This document shows positions 11,507 through 23,400 of a stretch of DNA of 64,000 nt, piece after piece. Origin of the DNA: Phyllostachys edulis (lineage: Eukaryota; Streptophyta; Magnoliopsida; Poales; Poaceae); assembly GCA_036346405.1 (NCBI GenBank), contig CM070546.1:94672955-94736954 (forward strand), in the 5' to 3' direction. The translations under genes and the position numbers were made by a program. Positions within the stretch are counted from its first letter, which is position 1. Every line of letters starts with the position of its first letter. The notes under the pieces were generated by a model. The model saw only the letters and a list, made by a program, of their open reading frames with translations, was not told where the DNA came from and did no database searches.

Positions 11507-12103
11507 TTAAAAATGGAAGTTGTTGGTCTCCTTACTGTGTTTTGTTGGATAGCCGATGTACCCCATGAGCGCTCTCCACGCCACAGTCCCTACAGCATCG
11601 GTTGCTTCTGGCACGCCGAATCCGCCCATCAGGAGGTCGGCAAAGCACAGGCACCTTTTCTCTAGAACCCACTGTGCCATCTCCTTCTCTGGAACCCGAG
11701 TCGGACATCGGCGATACCTTCGGTGGCGTCGCTGTCTTCTCCACGGCCACTGGCGATCCCGTGATGGTGGTGGGTGACGGCACCGGCGGCAGTTGCACGG
11801 GGCGGGTTTAGGCCCAGGGGAAGAGCACGGCCAAGCCAAACCGCACACGGGCGCACCAACAAGAACGATGCGATCGATTGGGAGATGCAAAGTAGTAGTA
11901 AATCGAATTGGATTCTTGGGCGCGACACACAACTTGCGATGGATGGTACGCCTGATGGATTTGCGATCATGGAAGAGCATGTGGACGAGGCCGGCGACCA
12001 TCCTCTTGTCCCGAGCCATGCGAGGCTGGGCGAGCCCTCGATGATGCCCTCCATACTCGCGTTGCGCGCTTGCCGGCGTGAGTGGTCGCTTCTTGACTCT
12101 TGC
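11507..12103 (-). other. Unrecognised GC-rich open frame, cut by LTR
   Basis: A minus-strand frame is open from inside the LTR at 12104 onward down to 11507. About 200 codons lie in non-LTR sequence. The C-terminal part contains ADLLMGGFGVPEATDAVG, which looks protein-like. The rest is rich in Arg, Pro and His, as GC-rich frames often are. The opposite strand also has open frames (11774-12187). I do not recognise a family. It may be a gene truncated by the LTR insertion or a chance ORF. No splice sites or promoter could be assigned. Confidence 0.25.
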
Positions 12104-15100
12104 TGTAACATCCTGGTTTTCAGAGCATTTTTGAAAATTTTTAAAATAAAAAGAACCGTTTGGTTTTGTTGGAATCCCAAAGCTTAACCTGAGATTTTCA
12201 GAAATTGAAGTGTTTAAAATGACTAAACTAAACTTCAACTAATTCAAAGTTGGTTCCCTTTGGTGTTTGCTTGGTCTCTAGTCTGCTCTCCTCCTTGTCT
12301 GTTCGGACCTCCCTTTTGTTCAGATCGTCCTTATGGTTTTAACCCTTCCTTTTTGTTTGGGCACTCCCTAGATCTAGATTTCCTTTGTGTTAGCCCTCCT
12401 TGTGTTAGGAGCTCTCCTGTGAGTCTAGATCTCTTTCGTGTCTAGACTACCCTTATTTTGAGACCTCCTCTTTGTTGGTTTGAACCTTTTTGTAGTTTAG
12501 ACCTCTCTTCTTGTCCAAGACCTTCCCTGTGTCTACTTGAACTCCCTTGTGTTCCTTTGGACCTCCCTGTGTTTATTGGAATTCCTTCTATGTTCATTTG
12601 AATCTCTATATGTTCATTTGGACCTTTCCGTGTCCATTTGAACCTCCTTGGCACTTCACCTTGACCACCAGGACCTCCCTTGGGTTCATCCTAGTCGTCA
12701 AGATCTCTCTTGATTTCCCCTTTGGCCGCCAGGTCTCTCTTGGGTACATCTTGACCGCCAAGACCTTCTTTGATATTATCTTAACCGTCAAGATGTCCTT
12801 TGAGTTCATCTTGACCGTTGAGATCTCTTTTGGACCTTCTTCTGTGGATCTCCTCCGCCGGACCCCTCTTCCTTTGAAACCCCTCCGCCTGGACCTCCCC
12901 TCTGTCTGGATCTAACGGTCCAGACCTCCCTTCATTTGGATCTAAGGGTCCAAGCCTCCCTCTGCCTAGATCTGACGGTCCAGACCCTCCCATGGTCTAG
13001 ACCTCCTCCCAACCTAAGACTTCCCCGTGCGGCTCAGCTCTGCGCCTTTATTTGGAACCGTCCAATCTGCATTGGACGGTCTGATTTTGTGGCATGTTCG
13101 GCTGGTCCAAACGTCCCACCCTCTCTGAACCCTCGGATCTTTACTAGACTGCCCGATCTGATGGAGCGTTCGCCCGGTCCGAATGGCCCAACCATTTCAG
13201 ACCGACCGATCGTAATCCAACAGCCTAGCCTCCCCGCGCTCTTATCTCGCTATTGCTGACCTCCCTTGTTTAGATCTTGACTGTTAAGACCTTCCCTTTG
13301 GAGAACTTAGCCGTCAGGACCTCCCCTTATTAGATCTTGACCATTAAGACCTCCTTTGAATTCATCTCAACCGTCAAGACCTCCTCTGAGTCATCTTGAC
13401 CGTTCAGATTACCTTTGATCTCATCTGAATTGTTTAGACCTCCCTTATGTTGATCTTAACTGCTCAGATCTCCTTATCTGGACTTCATCCCGTGGGTCTC
13501 CTCCATCCAGACCTCCTTCCCTTGGATCTTGATCGTCAGGACCACCCCTTGTTGATCTTGACTGTCCAGATCTTCCCTTGAGTTTTCTGTGCCCCTTGGA
13601 CCTCTTTGTCCTTGGACCCTTTTGCCCTCTGGACCCCTTGACCTCTAGATCTCCTCGTTCCCTGGTCTTTTTGTGAAGATCACCTCTTGGTCTTTTGCAA
13701 AGACCACCTTTGCGGGTCAGATCACCCTGGTGGTGGTCAGGGCCTCCGGTCTTTTTGTAAAGACCACCCTCTGTGGTCATTTTGCCAAGACCACCCCCTG
13801 CGGGTCATGACCTCCCGTGGTCATGATCTCTCCTTTCGGGTCAAGACCTCCTCTGAAGGTCACGACCACCTCTTTTGCATGGACCACCCTTCGAGTCCTT
13901 CTCTGGTCTTTTTGTAAAAACCATCATAGTGAGTCGGACCTCCCTTGACCCTTTGGTCCAAACCTCCTCAGGACCCCTTGTCCTCTAGATCTCCTAGTTC
14001 TTTTTGCAAAGACCACCCTTGCGGGTTGAGACCACCTTGTGGACAGGACCTCCGGCCTTTTTGCAAAGACCACCTTGGTGGGTCATGACCACCCTTGATT
14101 GGCCACGACCTCCCCTTGGCCGTGACCACTTCCTTTGACCCGATCAATCCCTAAGGTGGACTGGCCCCATTTGTCAGTCTTGCTCATCCTTATCTTTCTC
14201 TGCCCCATGGGCCTATTGTGCGTCTAATAACCGGTCATGTCGCATTAAATGTGGCCAGATACGTGGTTACTTACATTATATGTGGTCACTTATGTGATCA
14301 CTTACGTGGCACATTGTTTTCTCCCCTGTCCCCTCTCTTCATAGCCAACCTTGTCCTATTTCTCTTTCACCAAGACGGGCCGTACCCTGTCTTATCCATC
14401 ACCTACCTTTGACCCATTTTTCACACTCACCTTTGACACCTGTGCTCCCAAGTCTTCCAGTGCCTTCTTCACCACCCTTGGCTACAAATAACTTGAGTAG
14501 CCCTTCTTTCATCACCTTTGCCCAAACTCAACACTTTTGCTCTTGCCTAGTTTTCTCCTTGCTTCACCTGGAGGGCAACTGGAGCTCGCATCATCACCTC
14601 CTTGTCGCCAAGAAGACCACCAGAGCTTCTACGACGTCCTCACCGCCACCACCAGCTAGATTACCGTCCAACTGTTGGACCAACTCCTTCGTCTTGTCCT
14701 CAAATTCGTTTTCAGCCTTGGTGAGTGTCTCTATGCTTTGTTCTTTGTCCTTTGAGTCATGCGACCACCTTAGGAAGTCATGATTTGTGCTGGACCTCCT
14801 CCTCTAGATCTCCTGGGAGTCCTCCTTGCAGGTGCGACCTCCTTGGTCTTGTTGCATAGACGACCCTTATGGTCATTTCGCAAAAGATGACCCTTTCGGC
14901 CTCTCTGCAAAGACAAGCCCCTTGGGTCCTTCTCTGGACCTCCTTCTTAAAGACCTCCCTTGGCCTCCTCGGGACATCCTCTTCAGGACGTCCTCTGAGC
15001 CTCACGATCTTCCCTTTTCGCAAAAGACCACCTCTTTGGTCTTTGCCGCCCTCCTGGTCTCTTGCAAAGACCACTTGCTTTGATCTTTTGCAAAGACCAC

Positions 15101-16920
15101 CCCCTGGCCTTTGCTGGTCTCTTTGCAAAAGACCACCCTCTTTGGCCTTTTGCAAAGACCACTCTCTCCAGAGGACTTCCTCCAACCCATTGGACCTCTC
15201 TTCAACCTGTTGAACCTCCTCTTGAGAGCCCTTTTCTAGTTCTTTTATTTCTATTCTTGCTGTTTAGTTCTTATTTGGTTACTTTGGAGTTTATTTGGAT
15301 CTTATTCGATCTTTATCTGCTTTGCTTTGTTCTCGTGTAGATCACGACGTCTTCGAGAAGTCAGAGCTTAGTAAAAGAGTAGATCCTTAAGCTTTCAAGC
15401 AAGAGGCAAGTTACACTCTTGATCATGTTGCGCCCAGTATCTCAAATTATTTAAGTTCTGTTTCAAAATTACTACATGCTTATTTACGCTAAGTATTTCA
15501 ATACCTGTTTTAAATTCATAGCTATGTTGAATCCTTTGTATGGCCCATGTTGACATTGATTCCACTCTGTTGTCACCCTAGTTAAAATCTGGTTGATGCA
15601 ATAGTGTGAACCAGGACCTCTTGAAAAATATATGCTTAGTCATGCTTAGACCAAAATCTTGTTTTGGGAGTTTTACTACCAACTGACCAATGTTGTCTAA
15701 AATGTTTTGATCCATGATATTGGGTCGTCATGGTAATTTGCAAATGTTTCTGAAAAAGCAAAGAAAAAGGAAAATGGATTTAGACTTGGGCGAATTGGTT
15801 GTTCGGTTGGGTGCATGTCTATGCACGAGATCGTCCATTTCTATGGACGAGACCCAGGGTTCAGTGGAAGTTGCCCAGGTCAGTTAAGGACCGGTCTTCG
15901 AGTGTATTTTGCCATGCCATACCGTGCAACCACATGTCTAGGGTGTGGTGGACCTGACCGACTAATTTGCAAAGTTCCATCGTGGTTGTCCCTGTTGATG
16001 TGTGGGTGTCTCTTATGACCTACTTTTATGCATTCCCACCTGGCACAAGAGGGGGCTTTTTCGGCGGGTTTGTATCCAATGGAAGCGAAACCTTAGCGAG
16101 GGGGGACTGCGGTGGAATGATGCATTGTAAAGGCCTTGTGATAATCTCTTAGTCGCACACCTTTGGAAGTGTGTGGGCGAACAGTATAAGTTGATTATCT
16201 CATGTGGGTAAAGCTGTACACCTCTGTAGAGTGAAAATCTATTTGAATAGCCGAGTCCGCGGTCAAGGACATGCTGGCAAAGCTGCTCCTAGTTAGATGT
16301 TGGTTTTGTTTTCAAAAAGTTTTATTAAACTGTTTTGGATCTCTATCCAAATGGGTTTTTGGGCGAGGAGCCTTGTGATAGGAGGGTATCCTTCACCACT
16401 TATGATGAATGTTATCCAACTGAAAACTGAAATTTAGAAAATGAATTTTAATTATTGTTATCTGCCTTGGAACTTAGTACTTGTAATTGGAAATAAACTT
16501 GGATTTATGCAAACCAACCATATTATGCCTTCCTTTGTGATATCCATTTATGCATATCATTCTGTTATCTAACGGGTGTAACTTGCGAGCACGGTAGTTG
16601 TGCTTACTCTTGCTTGATGATGTTTATAGTAGGGAGGAGAGCTGAGGTGAGCTGCGCAGTGGACCAAGTGGTCCTGGTCAGCTAGGATGCGCCCTCTAGC
16701 CGATTGCCTGTGGTGTATCGGGTGGCCTAATGGTTTGTCTTCTGCTGTAATTTTGTTTTCTGGCTTGTAAGCCCTTTTGTAAACAACTCCTTGTTATTAA
16801 TAAAGCTTGCGTTTGATGTATGTTACCACTTTTGTATGCTGTAAAGAGCTAGCCATGGTCCTTGGGACTAGCTTGGATCACACAAAGGACCCTGGGGTGC
16901 TCCCCACCCTCCACGACCAC
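12104..16920 (+). mobile_element. Ty3/gypsy-type long LTR, expanded copy
   Basis: It begins TGTAACATCCTGG, the same start as the LTRs at 50163 and 60782. Colinear landmarks are shared with the solo LTR 50163-53614: GGCAAGT then GATCAT (15406/15421 and 52118/52135), GCGAAACCTTA (16085 and 52743), GATTGCCTGTGG (16702 and 53344) and the terminal GGACTAG block (16865 and 53560). The family is most like long-LTR gypsy elements of the Tekay/Del type, which is inference. The copy is 1.3-1.6 kb longer than the solo LTR because of a CT-rich repeat block. No target duplication for CTTGC (12099-12103) was found on the right, so the right edge is approximate and may be truncated. Confidence 0.6.
12290..15230 (+). 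repeat. CT-rich degenerate tandem repeats within LTR
   Basis: About 2.9 kb is built from variants of GACCTCC and, from about 13690, of TTTTGCAAAGACCACC. The strand bias is strong (C and T on plus). Many small ORFs here, such as 12547-12915 and 14826-15213, are by-products of the repeat and should not be read as genes. Confidence 0.8.
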
Positions 16921-17190
16921 CCTCGAGTCTGGTCGTGGGAGGTCTTTGGCGACGTCCTAGGTCTAAGACCTCCTCGGGCCAGATCGCCAGGCCTCTCGGA
17001 AGTCCTGCTGGACCTTCTGCTGGACCTCCTGGGAGGTCCTGGTGGACTTTCCGGGTGGACTTGGAGGACCTCTCGGGTGAGCCTCTGGTCAGGTCGTTGC
17101 CCAGACTAGGAGACCTCCTGGTTTAGCCGTGATAGGACCTCCTGGGTCCTGTTGCAGCTAGGCCTAGAGACCTCCCAGGTTGGGTGTTTC
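16921..17190. repeat. Inverted GACCTCC-type repeat tail
   Basis: Short GACCTCC and GGAGGTC units alternate here, so the stretch is locally palindromic. It follows the apparent LTR end and may be a displaced piece of the same repeat block. Confidence 0.5.
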
Positions 17191-17700
17191 ACTGTCCGCG
17201 ACAGCACGCGGCCGACGACACCATAACCATGACGGTGGCGACTAGCACGGTGCTGGACCTGGACCCGGACCCGACCGTCTGCATCGATCTAACACCTCTC
17301 CGGTTGAACAGCAGACGGGCACACCAAATGCATGAGGTCGGCCGGGGCATGGGCGCAGCGGCAGGCACTAGCGGTGGTGGCGGCAGGCTGGGGCGCCGAC
17401 GATGGGGGCGGTGCAAGAACCATGGCGCAAGCTTCGGCTGAAATCACCAGCCAGCAAGAAAGAATGGAAGTAGGGGGAAAAGAAAAGAGGAATGAGGAAG
17501 AAATGAAGCAATGGGGAGAAGGAAAGGAAGCCAAGAGGCAACAGGAGGTGCCATAAAGGAGCTTCGGTAGGGAGCAACAACATCAGGAGAAAAAATAATG
17601 GAGGAAAGAAGGAATAGAGAAAAGAAATGGGGAGAGAAGAAGAACCAGAAAGAAATGGGGAATGGGAATGCCAGGGGCAAAATTGACAATTCACGTTATT
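17191..17700. other. GC-rich then GA-rich segment, unassigned
   Basis: The first 240 bases are GC-rich. From about 17440 the plus strand is strongly purine-rich, with AAAGAAATGGGGAG-type runs. Frames are open on both strands, but none is recognisable. It could be part of another LTR or a fragment of a host 5' exon. Confidence 0.3.
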
Positions 17701-17984
17701 TCTCTCTCCCCTCCGGACCGGAAACGATATAATAGTGCCATCGATGTCCTATGACAAAATTACACGTTTTTACGGTGTGTTCTGGTGAAACCATGTTTTT
17801 TTTGGATATCCATTGGTAAAGGACTCAAATTTGCAGTGTCCTATAGCCAATTTTCCTATTCCTTTTGTAGATTGAAACACTAAACCCCATTTAATTATGA
17901 ATTATTTGATGACACTACGAGAATTTTGTCTGAAATTGATGTTGTACAAAAATAAAATGTGGGAGTGCTTTACTACTTGTGTAG
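17701..17984 (+). other. AT-rich spacer, partly PRXL2 intron
   Basis: No feature can be supported except its end. It closes with a usable acceptor (TGTGTAG) directly before PRXL2 coding sequence, so the right part is probably intron of that gene. Confidence 0.5.
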
Positions 17985-19633
17985 GGAATGGCCATCATTG
18001 CACTGCTAAGCATTTTGGGTACCCTTGCTGGTGAGAGAGATAGTTGCTCCTTCTGTAGATATGGTTTTCCCTAAAACTTATGAACTGCTACTCGGTAAGA
18101 GTTTGTGCTTGTTGGTTTAATTTCTTTTTGTGTGCTAATCGTCAACTCCGCTCGTGTGCTGTGTAGTTGGGAGTTGGCCTCTGTGTTGAGGGATATGAAG
18201 GAGAGAGTTGATTCAGCCAACGTCAAACTAATTGTTGTTGGTGTTGGCACTCCAGATAAAGCCCATATTCTTGTTGAGCATGTATGTAGTACGCTTTAAT
18301 TTATACCTTATCTCTTACCCTCTTAACATACACACCGTGAACTATTCTAACTTATCCCTCTTGTCTGTCGACTTGCTAGAAAAAATCAATCAATCATGCA
18401 TATATGTTTTCTCCAGAAATTTTCATGCCTAGGTAACTTTGTCTAAAATATGTTTAATGCAGTTGCCCTTTCCATTGGATTGCCTCTATGCAGATCCTGA
18501 ACACAAGGTACTAATTTGCGTGCTCATGCATTAATGAATCTATTGGATATTGCTATATTGTATGCTAAAGAGTAACTATTTGCATATGATATTATGATTG
18601 AACTTTTGAATATACGGCCTTCTTTCACACTATATCGGTTGAACTTGTAAGTATCTCCTTGTCATTTTATTGTCTGGATTGTACCAACAAGATCTATCCC
18701 ATAAAAATGTGTAGTTACTATTTTGGAGAAAAGGTTGTTGGAAATTATTTTTGTTGTGGCCAGTCAGAGAAATGTTAATTCATAAGATGCAAGTATTATT
18801 GGCGGCAGTTTATTCACAAGTGGAAGGCCTTCTATAGTTACATAACATGATATCTGTCTTCTAATTGTAAAAATGTGCAATAATAAGTTGTTCCACAAGT
18901 AAGGATTGCAGTAGAAATGATATTTGTTGCAACTGGGATTGCACTTAATAAGTGTATGATGTATATCTTTTTCTCCTCTTTTCGAACTTAGATGTTAGAT
19001 ATCTAAGTGAGTAGATACATGGATATACCATATTTGGTACGTGAGGATCATTTATCTGTGGATTGAAATTTGATTATCCATCAAAAATATTTTCTTTCTT
19101 CTGCCCTAAGCATATGACTTCCATTTAACCTTTTCAGGCTTATGATCTTTTGGGTCTGTATTTTGGTATTGGTCGCACATTCTTCAACCTAGTCAGTGTA
19201 AGCATTAGTTTTCTAGAAGTAATTTTTCACTTGTGTAGTTGTTTTGTCATGAAAAATGTTTGGAGCTTTGGACACTGTCATAAACAGTTAAACATATTTC
19301 TTTGAAGGCGAAAATGTTTTCTCGGTTTGACTCCCTCAAGGAGGCAGTGAAAAACTATACAATTGAAGCAACCCTAAATGATAGGGCAAGTGTTCTACAA
19401 CTGGTTAGATCATTTACTCATACTTAACTGCTCCTGCCACCATCATTTGAACTTATTTTGGAATTTCACGCAAGTCTTGATCAATGGAATGGTTTGTTTT
19501 TTATGTGTGTTAGGGTGGAATGTTTGTGTTCAAAGGGAAAGAACTGTTATATGCAGGGAACGATGAGGGCACAGGTGACCATGCACATTTAGATGATGTC
19601 CTCAATATCTACTGTAGAGTTCCAGTCGCCTGA
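17985..19633 (+). pseudogene. PRXL2/AAED1 thioredoxin-like gene, broken
   Basis: Six exons (17985-18030, 18167-18281, 18463-18507, 19138-19197, 19308-19403, 19514-19633) encode the C-terminal two-thirds of a peroxiredoxin-like 2 protein. This is a thioredoxin-fold, probably chloroplast antioxidant family (AhpC/TSA-like, AAED1 in plants). Recognisable parts are WELASVLRDMKERVDSANVK, LPFPLDCLYADPEHK, LLGLYFGIGRTFF and GDHAHLDDVLNIYCRVPVA followed by TGA. Exon 1 has lost one base between CTAAG and CATTTTGGG, which shifts the frame just before the active-site region. The first Cys of the conserved GCPCC block reads Tyr (TAC). The transit peptide and first exons are absent; upstream is repeat DNA. 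All later splice sites are intact, so the break is recent or the 3' part is conserved by chance. If the gap at 18010 were a sequencing error, the locus would still lack its 5' end. Confidence 0.85.
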
Positions 19634-20415
19634 TGTTGAGTCCTACAACTTGGTATGATAGATGCTCGTGCTCTTTTATCCATTGCCAATTTGAGTTTTT
19701 TTTTTGGATAAATAGCTACTTCAGTTCCATGTTAGCTTATGGCAGCCTGGGCATAAGAAATTGGTCAAGCCGCATCTGAATTGCTTGATGACTGTGATAC
19801 TTTTCTCTATACTGTGAGGGATTATTCTTAGCAGTCACTCAACTAAGAAAACTTTGATTAATAATTTGTAATGATATCATCTACCAGAAGTTGGAATAAT
19901 TCAATCCTCTTTTCATTTTTTGTAGATGCTCAAGCAATGACACCAACATATGGTTTTGGTGAAAATTCGATGATTACATATTCAAGTGAATAGTATGCTT
20001 TGATACGGTTAATACGCACTGCATACTAAAATTTCAGTTAAGTGTGAGTTTCTGTTACAACGCACAGACACATGACTAGTAATTATAAAACTAATAGTAA
20101 AGGGTACAACTATTGACTTCGAAAATCAACTATTGACTTTGAAAATTCCGAAACGCTCTACATTTATATACACTACGTTTTGAGATTCCGAAGGAACATA
20201 CATTTATAAACCCGAAAGGAGAACATGACTGAAAAGATGTTAAATTACTAATTCTAGTTTCTTTTACATTTACATATTACACACAATCCTAACTAAAATC
20301 TGTTTGGACGGATAAGGACAGCATATCTCCTGTCTATTGTAATATCAGATAATGGTTAATGACAACTAAAGAGAAATGAAACTATTGTACACTTATGATG
20401 CATAAGTCATCCATA
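19634..20415. other. Spacer between convergent PRXL2 and lipase genes
   Basis: This AT-rich spacer holds the 3' regions of two convergent genes. No ORF, RNA gene or transposon end is recognisable. Confidence 0.5.
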
Positions 20416-23400
20416 TTATTCTACTGTAGCATCTGTACAAAAGTTGTCGTCGTTCGCAAACTTCTCAATCAATATTTCCATCGTTTTCTTGTACATTGGC
20501 ATGTAATGGTCATTGATCATGGTATTCGATAGTCGGATTTTACTGTAAAGATCTCTCGGAGTCTCGTAAATTCCAACAGTGCACTCATCAGTAGCAACTG
20601 GATCATCTGGACCAGCATCTGAAGGAGGCATGGCAACCATGTGCATGATTCTACCAGGGGGGTAGAACTGCTGCCTCTCCAAGCTATCTGATGAAAAGGA
20701 TTGCCTGTCCTCTACATTTTTTAGTACAGCACTTTCCTCCTCCATTATTTCCTTGGCAGCAGCTGCCTCTTCCTCCCGGGTCCGTGCCTCCACTTCAGCC
20801 TGCCGATCGAAGTCCTTCTCAAACTCAAACCACAACTCGCCCTCGGTTATTCCATCTTCTGAATGCTCCCTAGAGGTTTCATGCTCACTCAGAAGAGCCT
20901 CTTCCTCTGTTTCCTCATGAACTGAAACACTAGTTGCAGTATACTTCAACTCCTCCACGATCTTGGTGCAACGTTGTTCTACAACAAAGGACTCTGATTC
21001 CACTGTAGATGTAACATGGGTTTCTGCGGTCATTTCCTCCTTAGGGCTTGCAGCAACTATGCCTACACCTCTACGGCGTGCACCCATGCATGACCATGAA
21101 GACAGTGCTGACCGACTTCTAGCAACAGCCTGTGCAACATTCTGTGCTTGTTTCATCACAACCTGCGTGGAAATCTTTATCAGGAATGTTGCAAATTTGC
21201 AATAACTCTTTGGGTTTGGTGGATAATGACAGAATGCACATCTTTCATGCACTGAGTTTGTATGGTATCCTTCAGCACTTTCAGTTGGTTAGTTGAAACA
21301 GTCAAACAGCCATATCAAACTTCATATTGTACAACAGAGCATGCTTAACCTGACAATAGGAAACCAGTAAAGTGCAAACAACACAGTAGGTCCTAACACA
21401 TTCCCACTAAGCAACACAACATTATGCAGTACAGAATATTAATTCATCTACATATTACAGTTTACCAGCTTTTGGTTTAAATATTTTACCTGGGTTTTGC
21501 TTGAAACAGGACGTAGCAGTGCCCCAGCACCTGCAACCCTATCTCTGGCACCAGAGAAAGATTGCAGGCGAGTTCCAAAAGCAGTAGCAGACCGATAAAC
21601 AACATTTAGGAAACGTGTCTGCTGTATCTGATCCCTCAAATCATTCAACCATGAAGATGCTGTTACCTGGATGAGGGATAAAACAGGAGGATTAGAGGCA
21701 GTGAAATTCGTTGCTTCTAAATTTTGAAAAAAAGGAAACCATGGCATTGTATTCTACCCATGTAAACAGTGCATTCAAATGGACCATAAATATAACAAAG
21801 GAATTACATTTCCCCCCGGAAAAATAACATTACTAAAGGAAACACATCAGCAGGGGGATAAATAGGGGATAAAATAGGGATAAATAGGGGATAAAATAGG
21901 GATAAATAGCAAATCATGAAAATGGAGCTACCTCAGAACGTAGATCATCAATAGATGCAGTTGATACTGTAGGAACCAGATCAGCACCATTGACAATAGT
22001 GGTCACAAAGTGCTTGCCTGATTCTGCTAACTCCCATGTCATGCATGAAGCTGACAACAAAAAATCAACTGTTACAAAAATCCTCAACTCAATTTAATGC
22101 ATACCAAACAACGGTGATATACCTGGTGCAAAGGCAACACAAATAGTTGAAGAGAACTCTTTGTGTTCTCTCAGGATGTAGGTCAGTAATGCAGCAGTAC
22201 CACCACCCAATGAATGACCAACAATCTAACAGAAGAACTTCAGCTAGTAAAAAAACAAAAAAAAAGAGTAGAGGATGTATGATTGAGACAAAACGACGAG
22301 ACAACTTCCATCATCCATACCATATCCTAATGATCATATGAACATAACCAAGTATGAACAATTTGAATTTTGCAATTCTCCTATCGACCGAAAATGTGTA
22401 TGCTTCTTATACAGAGAAATTGTTTTTTTGACTTGGATCACCAGGTTCAAGTTAATTTGTATGGTAAATGGATATCCATGATAAATATTTTGCTTCTGGA
22501 GCCTTTTATTGCCAGCATAGAAACAATATAGCTTTTTTTTCTTGAGGAAATTCCTTATTTGCCATAGAAAGTTGGCACAATCCCTCTTATGCCATCAAAA
22601 AAAATGCTCATCCCTTTATTGTCATTGGATCTCAACTTTCATCCCTTATTTGCCACCCCCGTTGGTCCCCAGTGAGTTGACTATTAAATGTTGCGCGAAA
22701 AGACTGTTCTATTCATCTTCTTCCTCCACACCTTCCTTTTGCTCTTTTTTCTCCAGCCAACAAGAGCCCAAGGCGGCCAAGTAGCTCGTCCACTGAAGGG
22801 AGGCCGGCCGACGACAGCAGCGCCGCCACCATGCCCCGCACGGTCACCTGCTCACACCACGGTTGCACACACTTGAGCTCCCGCCATGGCCGCCCACTCC
22901 TAGCCATTCGCCTCCCCTGCCACCCACGTCCTTCCCCATGCTGCCCCCTTCATCCTCGGCAAGCGCACAGCCTCCTCCGCAGTGGTGTAGGTGCCCTTCC
23001 TGGGGTCCCGGATCTCCACTGCCCAGTGTCCCTAGGGCCAGCCGGCGGGTGGAGGGAGGAGGCCAGCGGTGGGAGGTGGGGATGCAACGGCACCAGTAGT
23101 TGCAGGGGAGGCCAGCAGCGGGATAAGGGAAGGAGGCCGGCGGCGGCGGGTGGAGGGAGGAGGCCGACAGGAGAAGGGGGAGGCCGACAGTGGGAGGTAG
23201 GGATGCGGCGGCACAGGCGGTTGGAGGGGAGGAGGCCGGCAGTGGGAGGTGGGGATGCGGCAGCACCGGTGGTTGGAGGGGAGAAGGCTAGCGGCAGGAC
23301 GAGGGAAGGAGGCCGGCAGCGGGACAGTGGAATGAGGTTGGGATTCTCCAGAGAGAGAGAGAGAAGGTTGAAGAAGAGAGGAGGAAGAAGATGTCTCAGG

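Noticed and set aside
12547..15340. Many plus and minus ORFs of 60-135 codons
   Set aside because: All lie in the CT-rich LTR repeats, where open frames on both strands are expected from base bias.
12104..17190. A clean solo LTR with 5-bp duplication
   Set aside because: CTTGC on the left has no copy at any plausible right end, so the right border remains open.
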